A stretch of DNA of 64,000 bases from Xanthomonas hyacinthi (GTDB taxonomy: Bacteria > Pseudomonadota > Gammaproteobacteria > Xanthomonadales > Xanthomonadaceae), in assembly GCF_009769165.1 (NCBI RefSeq), contig NZ_CP043476.1:2425001-2489000 (forward strand). Direction: 5' to 3'. Below are positions 21,453-30,280 of this stretch, one piece after another. The notes beneath the pieces are model-generated. The model was not told the origin of the DNA. It worked only from the letters and a program-made list of their open reading frames with translations, and did no database searches. The stretch's first letter is position 1. Each line of letters begins with the position of its first letter. The position numbers were made by a program, and so were the translations under genes.

Positions 21453-23963
21453 GTGACCAAGAAGCTGTTGTTCCAGCTGCACTGGCTGTTCGGCATCAGC
21501 GCCGGGCTGGTGCTGGCGGTGATGGGCCTGAGCGGGGCCACGCTGGCGTTCGAAGACGAGATCGTGCGCTGGGCCAACCCGCCGCTGGCCACGGTGGCCG
21601 TGCGCCATGCGGCCGGCGAGTCGCCGCTGCCGCTGGCCGAGCTGGCGCGGCGGCTGGACCTGGGCGGCACGCATCGCGCCACGCGCCTGCTGATCGATCC
21701 CACCGGCACGCGTCCGTCCAACGTGCGCCTGGCCGGCCGCGACGGCGGCCGCCTGTACTTCGATCCCTATACCGGACACACGCTGCCGGAGCCGCGGCTG
21801 ACCGGCTTCTTCGCCTTCGTCGAGGACCTGCATCGGCGCCTGGCCGCTGGCGAACGCGGCAAGGCGGTCACCGGCGCCTGCGCGATCGCGTTGATCTTCT
21901 TCTGCCTGTCCGGGCTGTACCTGCGCTGGCCGCGGCAGTGGTGGAGCTGGCGCGCGTGGTGGGTGGTGGAATGGAAGCGGCAGGGCCGCAGTTTCCTGTG
22001 GAGCCTGCATTCGGTGATCGGCACCTGGTGCCTGGCGATCTACCTGCCGATCGCGTTGACCGGGCTGTACTGGTCCTACGACTGGTACCGGCAAGGGCTG
22101 GTGGCGGTGCTCGGCGGCGAGCGCGCGGACAACGCGGGCGGCGGCCGCGGCGGCAAGCCGCCGGCGCTGGACTACGCGCGCCTGCAGGCCACGCTCGATG
22201 CGCTGCCGGGCGTGCGCCGCGCCTACCTGGAGCTGCGCCTGCCCGGCCGCGCCGGGCAGCCGCTGACCGCGCGCTATCTGGCAGTCGATCGGGTACACAG
22301 CCGCGCCTTCGACGGCCTGGAGATCGATCCACGCAGCGGCCGCATCCTGCGCCGCCTGGGCTATCGGCAGCAGCCGCTGGGCCGGCAGCTGCTGAGCAGC
22401 GTGTTCGCCCTGCACACCGGCAGCTTCTTCGGCCTGGCCGGGCGCGTGGTGGTGATGCTGGCGAGCCTGTGCATGTCGCTGTTCTTCGTCACCGGCTGGC
22501 TCTTGTACCTGGACCGGCGGCGCAAGAAGCGCGCGCTGCGCGGCGCGCGGCGCGGCCTGGAGTCGCCCGCGCCGGCCGCCGCCACCGAGCCGTGGCTGGT
22601 GAGCTTCGCCAGCCAGAGCGGCTTCGCCGAACGCCTGGCCTGGCAGGCCGCCGGCCAGCTGCAGGCGGCCGGCATGCCGGTGCAGGTGCAGTCGCTGGCG
22701 CAGCTGGACGCCGCGCAGCTGCGCGGCGCGCGGCGTGCGCTGTTCGTGGTCAGCACCTTCGGCGACGGCGAGGCGCCCGACCCGGCGCGCGCCTTCGAGA
22801 AGAAGGTGCTGCGCCAGGCGCAGGCACTGCCCGACCTGGGCTATGCGCTGCTGGCGCTGGGCGATCGCCAGTACGCGCGCTTCTGCGGGTTCTCGCGGCG
22901 GCTGGAGCAGTGGCTGGCCGCGCAGGGCGCGCAGGCGTTGTTTCCGGCGGTGGAAGTGGACAACGCCGATCCGCAGGCGCTGGCGCAGTGGCAGCGGCAG
23001 TTGTCGGCGGTCACCGGGGTGACTGCCGCGGCGCCGGAACTGCAGGCGCCGCCGTCGCTGGAGTGGCGCCTGGCCGGCCGCGCGCTGCTCAATCCCGGCA
23101 GTGCCGGCGCGCCGGTATGGCGCATCGACCTGCCGCCGCCGCCCCAGGCGCAGTGGCAGGCGGGCGACATCCTCGAAGTGCAGCCCTGCCACGCGCCTGA
23201 CGCGGTGCTTGCCTGGCTCGCCGCACATGGGCTGGCGGCCGATACACCGGTGCGCGCGGGCGGGGTGGCGCTGCCGCTGCAGGCGGCGCTGGCCGATCGC
23301 GCATTGTCGCCGCCGTCCGTGCCCCGGCAGGAGTTGCAGGCCTGGCTGGACGCGCTACCGCCGCTGCCGCTGCGCGAATATTCGATCGCCTCGGTGCCGG
23401 CCGACGGCCTGCTGCAACTGGTGGTGCGCCTGACCCGGCGCGACGATGGCAGTGCCGGCCTGGGCTCGGGCTGGCTGTGCCTGCATGCGCCACCGCAGAC
23501 CGCGGTGCAGGCGCGGGTGCGCGCCAACCCCGGGTTTCGCCGCCATGGCGATGCGCCCTTGCTGCTGATCGGCAACGGCACCGGCATCGCCGGCCTGCGC
23601 AGCCTGCTGCGCGAAGCCGCGCAGGCCGGCGTGCATGGCCACTGGCTGCTGTTCGGCGAACGCAATGCCGCGCACGACGCGCTGTTCGGTACGGAGCTGC
23701 GCGCCTGGCAGGACAGCGGCCACCTGCAGCGCCTGGACCTGGCGTTCTCGCGCGACCAGCCAGGCAAGGTCTACGTGCAGGATCGCCTGCGCGATGCGGG
23801 CGACGAGCTGCGCGGCTGGCTTGCGCGTGGCGCCGCGCTGCACGTCTGCGGCAGCCTGGACAGCATGGCCCGCGGCGTGGATGCGGCTTTGCGCGAGATC
23901 CTCGGCGAAGAGGCGCTGGAGGCGCTCAGTGCGGATGGACGTTATCGGCGCGATGTGTATTGA
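21453..23963 (+). CDS. PepSY membrane / flavodoxin / FNR fusion reductase
   Basis: An 836-residue three-part protein. About residues 1-365 form a PepSY-associated membrane domain with four spans (LHWLFGISAGLVLAVMGLSG start, HSVIGTWCLAIYLPIALTGLYW). About 390-520 form a flavodoxin-like FMN domain (SFASQSGFAE, STFGDGEAPD, LGDRQYARFCGF). About 545-836 form a CysJ-like FAD/NADPH reductase (REYSIASVP, GNGTGIAGLRSL, VYVQDRLRD, CGSLDSMARGV). It would carry electrons from NADPH across the inner membrane, as proposed for siderophore-iron reductases. The GTG at 21453 is preferred because the ATG at 21420 lies inside the presumed -10/Fur site. Confidence 0.88.
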   Translation: MTKKLLFQLHWLFGISAGLVLAVMGLSGATLAFEDEIVRWANPPLATVAVRHAAGESPLPLAELARRLDLGGTHRATRLLIDPTGTRPSNVRLAGRDGGRLYFDPYTGHTLPEPRLTGFFAFVEDLHRRLAAGERGKAVTGACAIALIFFCLSGLYLRWPRQWWSWRAWWVVEWKRQGRSFLWSLHSVIGTWCLAIYLPIALTGLYWSYDWYRQGLVAVLGGERADNAGGGRGGKPPALDYARLQATLDALPGVRRAYLELRLPGRAGQPLTARYLAVDRVHSRAFDGLEIDPRSGRILRRLGYRQQPLGRQLLSSVFALHTGSFFGLAGRVVVMLASLCMSLFFVTGWLLYLDRRRKKRALRGARRGLESPAPAAATEPWLVSFASQSGFAERLAWQAAGQLQAAGMPVQVQSLAQLDAAQLRGARRALFVVSTFGDGEAPDPARAFEKKVLRQAQALPDLGYALLALGDRQYARFCGFSRRLEQWLAAQGAQALFPAVEVDNADPQALAQWQRQLSAVTGVTAAAPELQAPPSLEWRLAGRALLNPGSAGAPVWRIDLPPPPQAQWQAGDILEVQPCHAPDAVLAWLAAHGLAADTPVRAGGVALPLQAALADRALSPPSVPRQELQAWLDALPPLPLREYSIASVPADGLLQLVVRLTRRDDGSAGLGSGWLCLHAPPQTAVQARVRANPGFRRHGDAPLLLIGNGTGIAGLRSLLREAAQAGVHGHWLLFGERNAAHDALFGTELRAWQDSGHLQRLDLAFSRDQPGKVYVQDRLRDAGDELRGWLARGAALHVCGSLDSMARGVDAALREILGEEALEALSADGRYRRDVY

Positions 23964-24353
23964 GGTCTGGCACGCTTGGAACGATTCGGGTGGAGATCTT
24001 TGCCCGGACCGCATCCGGTAGCGTTGTTTCCACCGCTGCGCTTGTCGCGACTGATGGCCCGAGGCCACCCAGAGTCCCACAGGGGATTGGCTGGGGATTG
24101 GCGATGTGCCGGCTGGGTGCACTGTGGGAGGGACTTCAGTCCCGACGCCCTCTGCGTGGTCCACCGCTTCGTCTGTCGCGCTGAAGCCGCTACTACAGAA
24201 GCAGCGGGCGCGCTTTGCTCTTTGTGGGAGCGGCTTCAGCCGCGACCAACGGCATCAGCGGTCATTGCAGCGACTGTTCCGACAGCGCTTGGATACGGAC
24301 ATGTGGCAACCGGTCCTCGGCAATCGCATTTTTCGGCAGCGAATCCTTTGCCG
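23964..24353. repeat. Intergenic cluster of REP-like palindromes
   Basis: This 390-base gap between convergent genes holds no gene. It carries the GATGGCCCGAGGCCACCC repeat at 24053-24070 and three REP-like copies at about 24123-24147, 24173-24196 and 24221-24246. The middle copy is inverted relative to the others, so adjacent copies can pair as hairpins. Confidence 0.7.
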
Positions 24354-25253
24354 TCAGGGCACACCCGCGCAATCGCCGCTGCCGCTGGCCGCCGGCGCCT
24401 TCATCCGGTACACGTCGCGCTGGCCGGCCTTCGGTGCGCGCGCGCTGCCGACGACCAGCAGTTCGGTCGGCTTGGACACGTCCAGCACCGCGCCGCGGGT
24501 GTCGCCATCGGCGCTGTTGAACGACAGCGCCAGCGGCTGCGCTTGTACGTAGCGTCCGCCGCCACACTGCGCCAGCAACAGCTGCGTGCCTTGCGCCTTG
24601 CGCGACCGCGCGAACAGCAGCGCGCGGCCATCGCCCAGCCAGGCCGCATCGGTTTCGTCGTCGGCGCTGTTGATGCCGTCCAGCGCCTGCGGCTGGCCGA
24701 AGGCCTGGCCTTGCAGCCGTGCCACGAACAGGTCCAGGCCGCCGGCGCCGCCGTGGCCGTCGCTGGCGAACAGCAGCCGGGTGCCGTCCAGCGACAGCGT
24801 CGGCGCACGCTCGTCGCCGCGCGAATTCACCGCCGCGCCCAGGTGCTGCGGCGGGCCGTAGCGACCGTCGGCCAGCACTGGCGCGCGGTACAGGTCGCTG
24901 CCGCCGTGGCCGCCGGGCCGGTCGGAGGCGAAGGCCAGCCAGTGCCCATCGGCGCTGAAGATCGGATCGGTGTCGGCGCTTGGCGAGTTCAGCGGCGCCG
25001 GCAACGGCTGCGCGTCGGCCCAGCGGCCGTCGCGCAGGGTGGCCTGCCACAGGTCGTCGCCGCCTGGCCCGCCGGCGCGGTCGGGGCTGGCCCAGACGAT
25101 GCGCTGCCCGTCCGCGGAAACGCTGGCGCGGGTCTCGTCGGCCTTGGTCGAGACCACGCCCATGCCCTCGATGCCGAACTCGGAAAGCGCGAACGCCGAC
25201 GGCGCGCAGAGTAAACTCGCCGCCAGCGCGAGCGGCAGGGCGGGGGTCCGCAT
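24354..25253 (-). CDS. Exported PD40 beta-propeller protein
   Basis: A 299-residue secreted protein with a signal peptide (residues 1-22, ending Ala-Phe-Ala). It has about five WD40-like PD40 repeats of the TolB type, each with a ...FSADGxxLxFASD(R)... core ([41 protein letters not shown]). The C-terminal YRMKA and a final Cys in a Gly/Ser-rich tail follow. It probably binds a partner in the periplasm; it has no catalytic motif. The ATG at 25253 begins the signal sequence. It is transcribed divergently from aroE across about 50 bases. Confidence 0.82.
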   Translation of the reverse strand: MRTPALPLALAASLLCAPSAFALSEFGIEGMGVVSTKADETRASVSADGQRIVWASPDRAGGPGGDDLWQATLRDGRWADAQPLPAPLNSPSADTDPIFSADGHWLAFASDRPGGHGGSDLYRAPVLADGRYGPPQHLGAAVNSRGDERAPTLSLDGTRLLFASDGHGGAGGLDLFVARLQGQAFGQPQALDGINSADDETDAAWLGDGRALLFARSRKAQGTQLLLAQCGGGRYVQAQPLALSFNSADGDTRGAVLDVSKPTELLVVGSARAPKAGQRDVYRMKAPAASGSGDCAGVP

Positions 25254-25305
25254 GTCGGATTCCTTCGGATGTCGCGGCCAGTCTAAAACAACCAACGAGC
25301 GTTCC

Positions 25306-26154
25306 ATGCCCACATCCCGCTATGCCGTGTTCGGCCATCCCGTCACCCATTCGCTGTCGCCGCGCATCCATGCCGACTTCGCCAAGCAGACCGGCATCGC
25401 CCTGCAGTACGCCGCGATCGACGCCTTGCCGGACGGCTTCGCGGCGGCGCTGGCGGCCTTTGCCGCCGCCGGCGGCGTGGGCGCCAACGTGACCCTGCCG
25501 TTGAAGGAAGCCGCGTACGCGCTCAGCGCGATCCACAGCGCGCGCGCGCAGCGCGCCGGGGCGGTCAATACGCTCAGCTTCCGCGACGGGCAGTGGCACG
25601 GCGACAACACCGACGGCGCCGGCCTGGTGCGCGACCTGACCGGGCGCAACGGCCTGGATCTGCGCGGCCGCCGCGCGCTGCTGCTCGGTGCCGGCGGCGC
25701 CGCGCGCGGGGTGGCCCCGGCGCTGCTGGAGGCCGGCGTGCAGCAGCTGCTGATCGTCAACCGTTCGCCCGAGCGCGCCGATGCGCTGGTCGATGCGCTC
25801 GGCGATCCGGCGCGCGCCATCTCCCGCTACTGGGAGGACCTGCGCGAGCAGGGCGACTTCGAGCTGATCGTCAACGCCACCGCCGCCGGCCGCGACGCCA
25901 GCGCGGGCGTCGCGCTGCCGCTGTCGCTGGTCAACAGCATGACCCTGGCGGTGGACCTGAACTACGGCGAGGTCGCGATCCCGTTCCTGGCCTGGGCGCG
26001 TGCGGCGCACTGCCGCGATACCGTGGATGGCCTGGGCATGCTGGTCGAACAGGCGGCCGAGAGCTTCGAGCGCTGGCACGGCGTGCGCCCGGACACCGAT
26101 CCGGTGTACGCCGCGCTGCGCGCGCGCGACGCGGTGCTGGTCAGCGCCGACTGA
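25306..26154 (+). CDS. aroE: Shikimate dehydrogenase
   Basis: A 282-residue enzyme that reduces 3-dehydroshikimate to shikimate with NADPH in the aromatic amino acid pathway. It shows the shikimate-binding HSLSPRIH (Ser14/Ser16 type), NVTLPLK with catalytic Lys near 65, DNTDGAG with catalytic Asp near 102, the GAGGAARG nucleotide loop, the NRSPERA segment that selects NADP, and the GLGMLVEQA end motif. All expected residues are present. Confidence 0.96.
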   Translation: MPTSRYAVFGHPVTHSLSPRIHADFAKQTGIALQYAAIDALPDGFAAALAAFAAAGGVGANVTLPLKEAAYALSAIHSARAQRAGAVNTLSFRDGQWHGDNTDGAGLVRDLTGRNGLDLRGRRALLLGAGGAARGVAPALLEAGVQQLLIVNRSPERADALVDALGDPARAISRYWEDLREQGDFELIVNATAAGRDASAGVALPLSLVNSMTLAVDLNYGEVAIPFLAWARAAHCRDTVDGLGMLVEQAAESFERWHGVRPDTDPVYAALRARDAVLVSAD

Positions 26155-26199
26155 GTTCAGTGCCCAGGCGCTTCTTTTGATAGCCCGACGGAGATTCCC

Positions 26200-26526
26200 A
26201 TGGACGATGGATTCGCGATGCAGCTGTTGACCACGGTGGGCTTCCAGTTGCCGATCCTGATCGTGCTCGGCACCGGCCTGGTGCTGCTGGCCACGCGCCG
26301 CCCCGGCCGCGCCCGCACGCTGGGCCTGTGGGGATTGAGCCTGCTGCTGCTCGGCGGGCTGTGCGGCACGGTGACCTCGCTGCTGCCGATGTGGGTCATC
26401 GCGCAGGGCGGGAGCTTCTCCAGCTACGCGGTCTGGTTCGGCATCCTGCAGGCGCTGTTCACCCTGTTGCATGCGCTGGCGATGCTGCTGGTGGTGCTGG
26501 CGCTGCGCCTGGCCTTGCCGCGCTGA
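26200..26526 (+). CDS. Small membrane protein, unknown function
   Basis: A 108-residue protein with three predicted spans (about 12-30, 40-65 and 76-104). It begins with an acidic MDDGF N-terminus and ends in Arg. There is no catalytic motif and I do not recognise the family. It lies 45 bases after aroE with a GACGGAG ribosome-binding site, so it may share the aroE transcript. Confidence 0.65.
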   Translation: MDDGFAMQLLTTVGFQLPILIVLGTGLVLLATRRPGRARTLGLWGLSLLLLGGLCGTVTSLLPMWVIAQGGSFSSYAVWFGILQALFTLLHALAMLLVVLALRLALPR

Positions 26527-26632
26527 GCGGCCGTGTGCGGCCTCCGCGGCCGGGCCGTTCACCTTTCCCGGCACGCGGCGGCCAGACCTGGGAAAATAGC
26601 CGGCCGAGACCCGGCACGAGCAGACAGGCGGC

Positions 26633-28732
26633 ATGGAAAAGGCAGCACCCACGCGGCAGTTGACCGACGAGCTGAAGGCCGGCATCCGCGAGGCCTACAC
26701 CAAGCTGCAGGCCAACACGCCCGGCTTCATGGTGCGCCGCGCGCAGAGCCAGATGATCGGCGTGGTCTCGCGCGCGCTGGGCACCAGCGGCGGCGTCGGC
26801 GTGGCCGAGGCGCCGACCGGGGTCGGCAAGAGCCTGGGCTATCTCACCGCCGGGGTGCCGATCGCGCTGGCCAGCAAGAAGAAGCTGGTGATCAGCACCG
26901 GCACCGTGGCGCTGCAGTCGCAATTGGTGGAACGCGACATTCCCGCCTTCCTCAAGGCCACCGGCATCGAGGCGACGGTGGCGCTGGCCAAGGGCCGTAC
27001 CCGCTACCTGTGCGCGCGCAACGTCGCCGAGCTGCATGGCGAAGCCGCGCAGGACAGCATGTTCGAGGACGAGGCGCCGTTGTACGACCGCCCGCTGAGC
27101 CCGGCCGAGGCCGAGCAGGCGCGCGCGCTGGCCAAGGCCTACGCCGACAAGAGCTGGAACGGTGATTTGGACACCGCGCCGGAGCCGATCCCGGCGTCGT
27201 TGCGCGCGCGCATCACCACCAACGCCGCCGGCTGCGCCGGGCGCCGCTGCTCGTTCGCGGTGCAATGCCCGGTGCTGAAGGCGCGCAGCGACGTGCGCGA
27301 TGCGCAGATCGTGGTCACCAACCATGCGCTGCTGCTGTCGGCGCTGGCGTTGGGCGACAGCGACAACGGCCAGCCGCTGATCGCAGCGCCCGCGGACATG
27401 CTGCTGGTGCTCGACGAGGGCCACCACATCGCCGGCGTCGCCATCGACCAGGGCGCCGCCAACCTGGCGCTGGACGACATGGCGCGGCGCACCGGGCGGC
27501 TGCAGGCGCTGGTCGGCGCCGCCTACCGGCTGGCCGACAAGGACACCATCGGCAACCAGTTGCCGAACGAGGCGATCGAACTGGCGACCCAGGTCAGCAA
27601 GGGACTGAAAACCTTCCGCGCCGAGATCGAGCGCGCCTGGGTGCCGGACCCGGGCCAGGAGGAACCGATGTGGCGCGCGCCCAACGGGCGTCTGCCCGAG
27701 GATTGGAAACCCTTCATCGACGCGCAGGCGCAGGACACCGCCGCGCTGCTCAACTGGGTGCAGGCCGCGCACCAGCTGGTTGCAAAGTCCAAGCAGGAGG
27801 ACGCGGCCAAGGAACGCCTGCAGCGCAGCCTGGGCATGGCCCTGGAGATGGTCGAACAGCAGTACGCGCTGTGGCTGGGCTGGCGCCGCGAGGACCAGGA
27901 CGGGCAGGCGCCGATGGCGCGCTGGATCACCGCCTCGCGCGATGCCGATCTGATCTGCCACTGCTCGCCGGTGTCGGCCGCGCAGGTGCTGCGCGCGCTG
28001 CTGTGGAGCGAAGTGGACTCGGCGGTGCTGACCTCGGCCACGCTGACCGGCGGCGGCGATTTCCAGGCGCTGGCGATCGACAACGGCCTGCCCGCGCATG
28101 CGGAGATGGTGTCGCTGTCCTCGCCGTTCGACCTGCCCAACCAGGCCGAACTGATCGTGCCGACATTCCCGGTGGCGCCGGACGACCGCGAAGGCCATCC
28201 GCGCGAGGTCGCGCGCTACCTGGTCAAGGAACTGGACTGGGGCAAGGGCTCGATCGTGCTGTTCACCTCGCGCTGGAAGATGCTCAAGGTGGCCGACCTG
28301 TTGCCGATCGCGCAGCGCAACCGCGTGCTGGTGCAGGGCGAGGGCTCCAAGTCGCAGATGATCGGCGAGCACATGCGCCGCATCGGCGCCGGCGAAGGTT
28401 CGGTGCTGTTCGGCCTGAATTCCTTCGGCGAAGGCCTGGACCTGCCTGGCGAAGCCTGCACCACCGTGGTCATCACCCAGGTGCCGTTCGCAGTGCCGAC
28501 CGATCCGCAGACCGCAACGCTTGGCGAGTGGTTCGAAAGCCGCGGCCTCAACGCCTTCAACCTGATTGCGGTGCCGCACGCGCTGCGCATGCTGACCCAG
28601 TTCGCCGGGCGCCTGATCCGCAGTTCCAGCGACCACGGTCGGGTCATCATCCTCGACTCGCGCCTGCTGACCAAGCGCTACGGCAAACGCATCATCGATG
28701 CGCTGCCGCCGTTCAAGCGGGTGATCGGCTAG
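26633..28732 (+). CDS. dinG: ATP-dependent DNA helicase DinG
   Basis: A 699-residue superfamily 2 helicase of the XPD/Rad3 type. It carries Walker A APTGVGKS near residue 60, the iron-sulfur cluster cysteines at 127, 201, 206 and 212, the DEGH box at 261-264 and the C-terminal helicase motif with QFAGRLIRSSSDHG. DinG unwinds DNA 5'-3', including R-loops and forked structures, and belongs to the damage response in enterobacteria. I see no LexA box in the short upstream region. The length is typical and the gene intact. Confidence 0.95.
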   Translation: MEKAAPTRQLTDELKAGIREAYTKLQANTPGFMVRRAQSQMIGVVSRALGTSGGVGVAEAPTGVGKSLGYLTAGVPIALASKKKLVISTGTVALQSQLVERDIPAFLKATGIEATVALAKGRTRYLCARNVAELHGEAAQDSMFEDEAPLYDRPLSPAEAEQARALAKAYADKSWNGDLDTAPEPIPASLRARITTNAAGCAGRRCSFAVQCPVLKARSDVRDAQIVVTNHALLLSALALGDSDNGQPLIAAPADMLLVLDEGHHIAGVAIDQGAANLALDDMARRTGRLQALVGAAYRLADKDTIGNQLPNEAIELATQVSKGLKTFRAEIERAWVPDPGQEEPMWRAPNGRLPEDWKPFIDAQAQDTAALLNWVQAAHQLVAKSKQEDAAKERLQRSLGMALEMVEQQYALWLGWRREDQDGQAPMARWITASRDADLICHCSPVSAAQVLRALLWSEVDSAVLTSATLTGGGDFQALAIDNGLPAHAEMVSLSSPFDLPNQAELIVPTFPVAPDDREGHPREVARYLVKELDWGKGSIVLFTSRWKMLKVADLLPIAQRNRVLVQGEGSKSQMIGEHMRRIGAGEGSVLFGLNSFGEGLDLPGEACTTVVITQVPFAVPTDPQTATLGEWFESRGLNAFNLIAVPHALRMLTQFAGRLIRSSSDHGRVIILDSRLLTKRYGKRIIDALPPFKRVIG

Positions 28733-28753
28733 GGCGCGGCACGCGCGCCGCGC

Positions 28754-29869
28754 TCAATAGTCGCAACTGTCCGGCACCGTCCCGACGCTGGTGTTGCCGA
28801 GCGGGAAGAACAGCGCGTAGCGGCCCACAGCCGTGTCGTACAGACTGGGTTGGTGCGCGACCGCGGGCACCATGCAACGAGACTGACTGCTCGTGTCCGG
28901 GGCCTTGCCGCCGTTGTGGCGCACCGCCAGGTCGCGGCTGTAGTCGAAGAAGATCCGCGAGCGCGCGTTCGCGTCGCTGCCTTGCAAGCTCGCTTCGCAG
29001 CCGCGATCGCCGACGCTGGAATCGTTGGCGCCGACCAGGTAGATCACGCTGCGTTGCAGGAAGCGTCCCGCGATGTCGTGCCGATCGGCCGCGTTCAGCC
29101 CGCTGGCGACATAGCCCGGCACTGCGCCGCGGTAGCCGTAGGGATAGTCGTCCAGTGTGCGGCAGGCCTCGCTGCCATTGGCGATGCCCGCGCTGCGATC
29201 GGTGAAGGCATGGCGTTTCGCATCCCAGCGGCTGCTGTCCAGGTAGGTATAGCGATCGGGGCTGGCGACCACCCAATTCAACTGCAGCGGCGGATTGAGG
29301 CGCGCCAGCGCTTCCGGCGCCGCCGAAGCGGTGGCGTGGCGCAGCACCAATTCCGCGCCGCGGCCGAAACCGGTGAGGGTGATCTGGCGCAGGTGCGGAT
29401 AGCGCTTCGGGTCGGCGACCACGGCCAGCAGTTCGTCCACCACCGCGAATGCGCTGGTCGCCGCGCGATCGGTGGAGACGGCGCCGGCCGCCCAGTCGGC
29501 CTGGCCCCAGTTCGCCAGATGGCGCGCGGCCGCGGCGTGCGGCTGGTAGTCGATGGCAACGATCAACGTGGCGTCGGCCAGTTGCGCATCCGCCGCGGCC
29601 GCGGCGATGCGCGGATACAACGCGGACTGAGGATGCTGCCCGATGGCGATGACCGCATTGCTGATATGCGCGTCAGCCGTCTCCAGCGCGGCGCGATTGG
29701 CATAGACATGCAGGCGAAGACCGGCGGCATCGAGCGAGGGCAGCGCCACGCCGGCATCGTAGGGTGCAGCCGCGGCCGCCATGGCGTTGGCGGACAGCGC
29801 TGCGGCGGCGGCCAGCATTGCCGATGCGAGAGTGAGGCGACCGGTGCGAGTGGACGAAGACCCAGGCAT
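28754..29869 (-). CDS. Secreted alpha/beta-hydrolase-like protein without nucleophile
   Basis: A 371-residue exported protein with a signal peptide (ending around Ala-Met-Ala, near residue 31) from the ATG at 29869. The core reads as an alpha/beta-hydrolase: a strand with TLTGFGRGAEL where the nucleophile elbow belongs, YLVGANDSS for the acid, CEASLQGSDANAR, and VPAVAHQP for the His (His339). The residue at the nucleophile position is Gly169, so the triad is incomplete and ordinary hydrolysis is unlikely. It ends 21 bases past dinG in convergent orientation. It might be a binding protein or pseudoenzyme. Confidence 0.7.
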   Translation of the reverse strand: MPGSSSTRTGRLTLASAMLAAAAALSANAMAAAAAPYDAGVALPSLDAAGLRLHVYANRAALETADAHISNAVIAIGQHPQSALYPRIAAAAADAQLADATLIVAIDYQPHAAAARHLANWGQADWAAGAVSTDRAATSAFAVVDELLAVVADPKRYPHLRQITLTGFGRGAELVLRHATASAAPEALARLNPPLQLNWVVASPDRYTYLDSSRWDAKRHAFTDRSAGIANGSEACRTLDDYPYGYRGAVPGYVASGLNAADRHDIAGRFLQRSVIYLVGANDSSVGDRGCEASLQGSDANARSRIFFDYSRDLAVRHNGGKAPDTSSQSRCMVPAVAHQPSLYDTAVGRYALFFPLGNTSVGTVPDSCDY

Positions 29870-30280
29870 GGAATTTATCTCTGGAGGAAATGGGGGCGTG
29901 CGATTGCAGCGCCGCCATCCTCGACCATCGCAGATGGCCGGCGTCTGAACTTGCAGTACCGATGCGCGATCGCCGACGCGCAAGGCAGATTATGCAGAGA
30001 CGATCACGATCGCGGTGCCGACGCGGCACGGATGCCGGCAGCGGCGACGGTGTTTTCGCATGCATGCGCTGTCTACATTTTCAGGTCGGTTGCAACGGTG
30101 CGACGGATCTGCGCACGCGCAGATACCGGGGAAATGCCGTGCATCGCGCAGGCCGTCGGCGACCGCCGTCGCATCCGCATGCGCCGCATCCGCGTTGCCT
30201 ATCGCAGTCATAGCAACTAACGAATTCTCAGCCTGCAGCGCCACCGCCATGCTTCAGCTCCCTCAACACGAGCTGACGCC
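29870..30280. other. Divergent intergenic region upstream of katB
   Basis: A 411-base region between the divergent hydrolase-like gene and katB. It contains the OxyR-like half-site pair at 30199-30213 and no recognisable gene. Both promoters should lie here. Confidence 0.5.
30199..30213 (+). promoter_or_regulatory. Candidate OxyR half-site pair ahead of katB
   Basis: CTAT, seven bases, then ATAG matches the central half of the OxyR pattern (ATAG-N7-CTAT-N7-ATAG-N7-CTAT). The outer elements are poor matches (ATCC on the left). It lies about 70 bases before the catalase start, a sensible place for activation by peroxide-oxidised OxyR. Confidence 0.45.
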
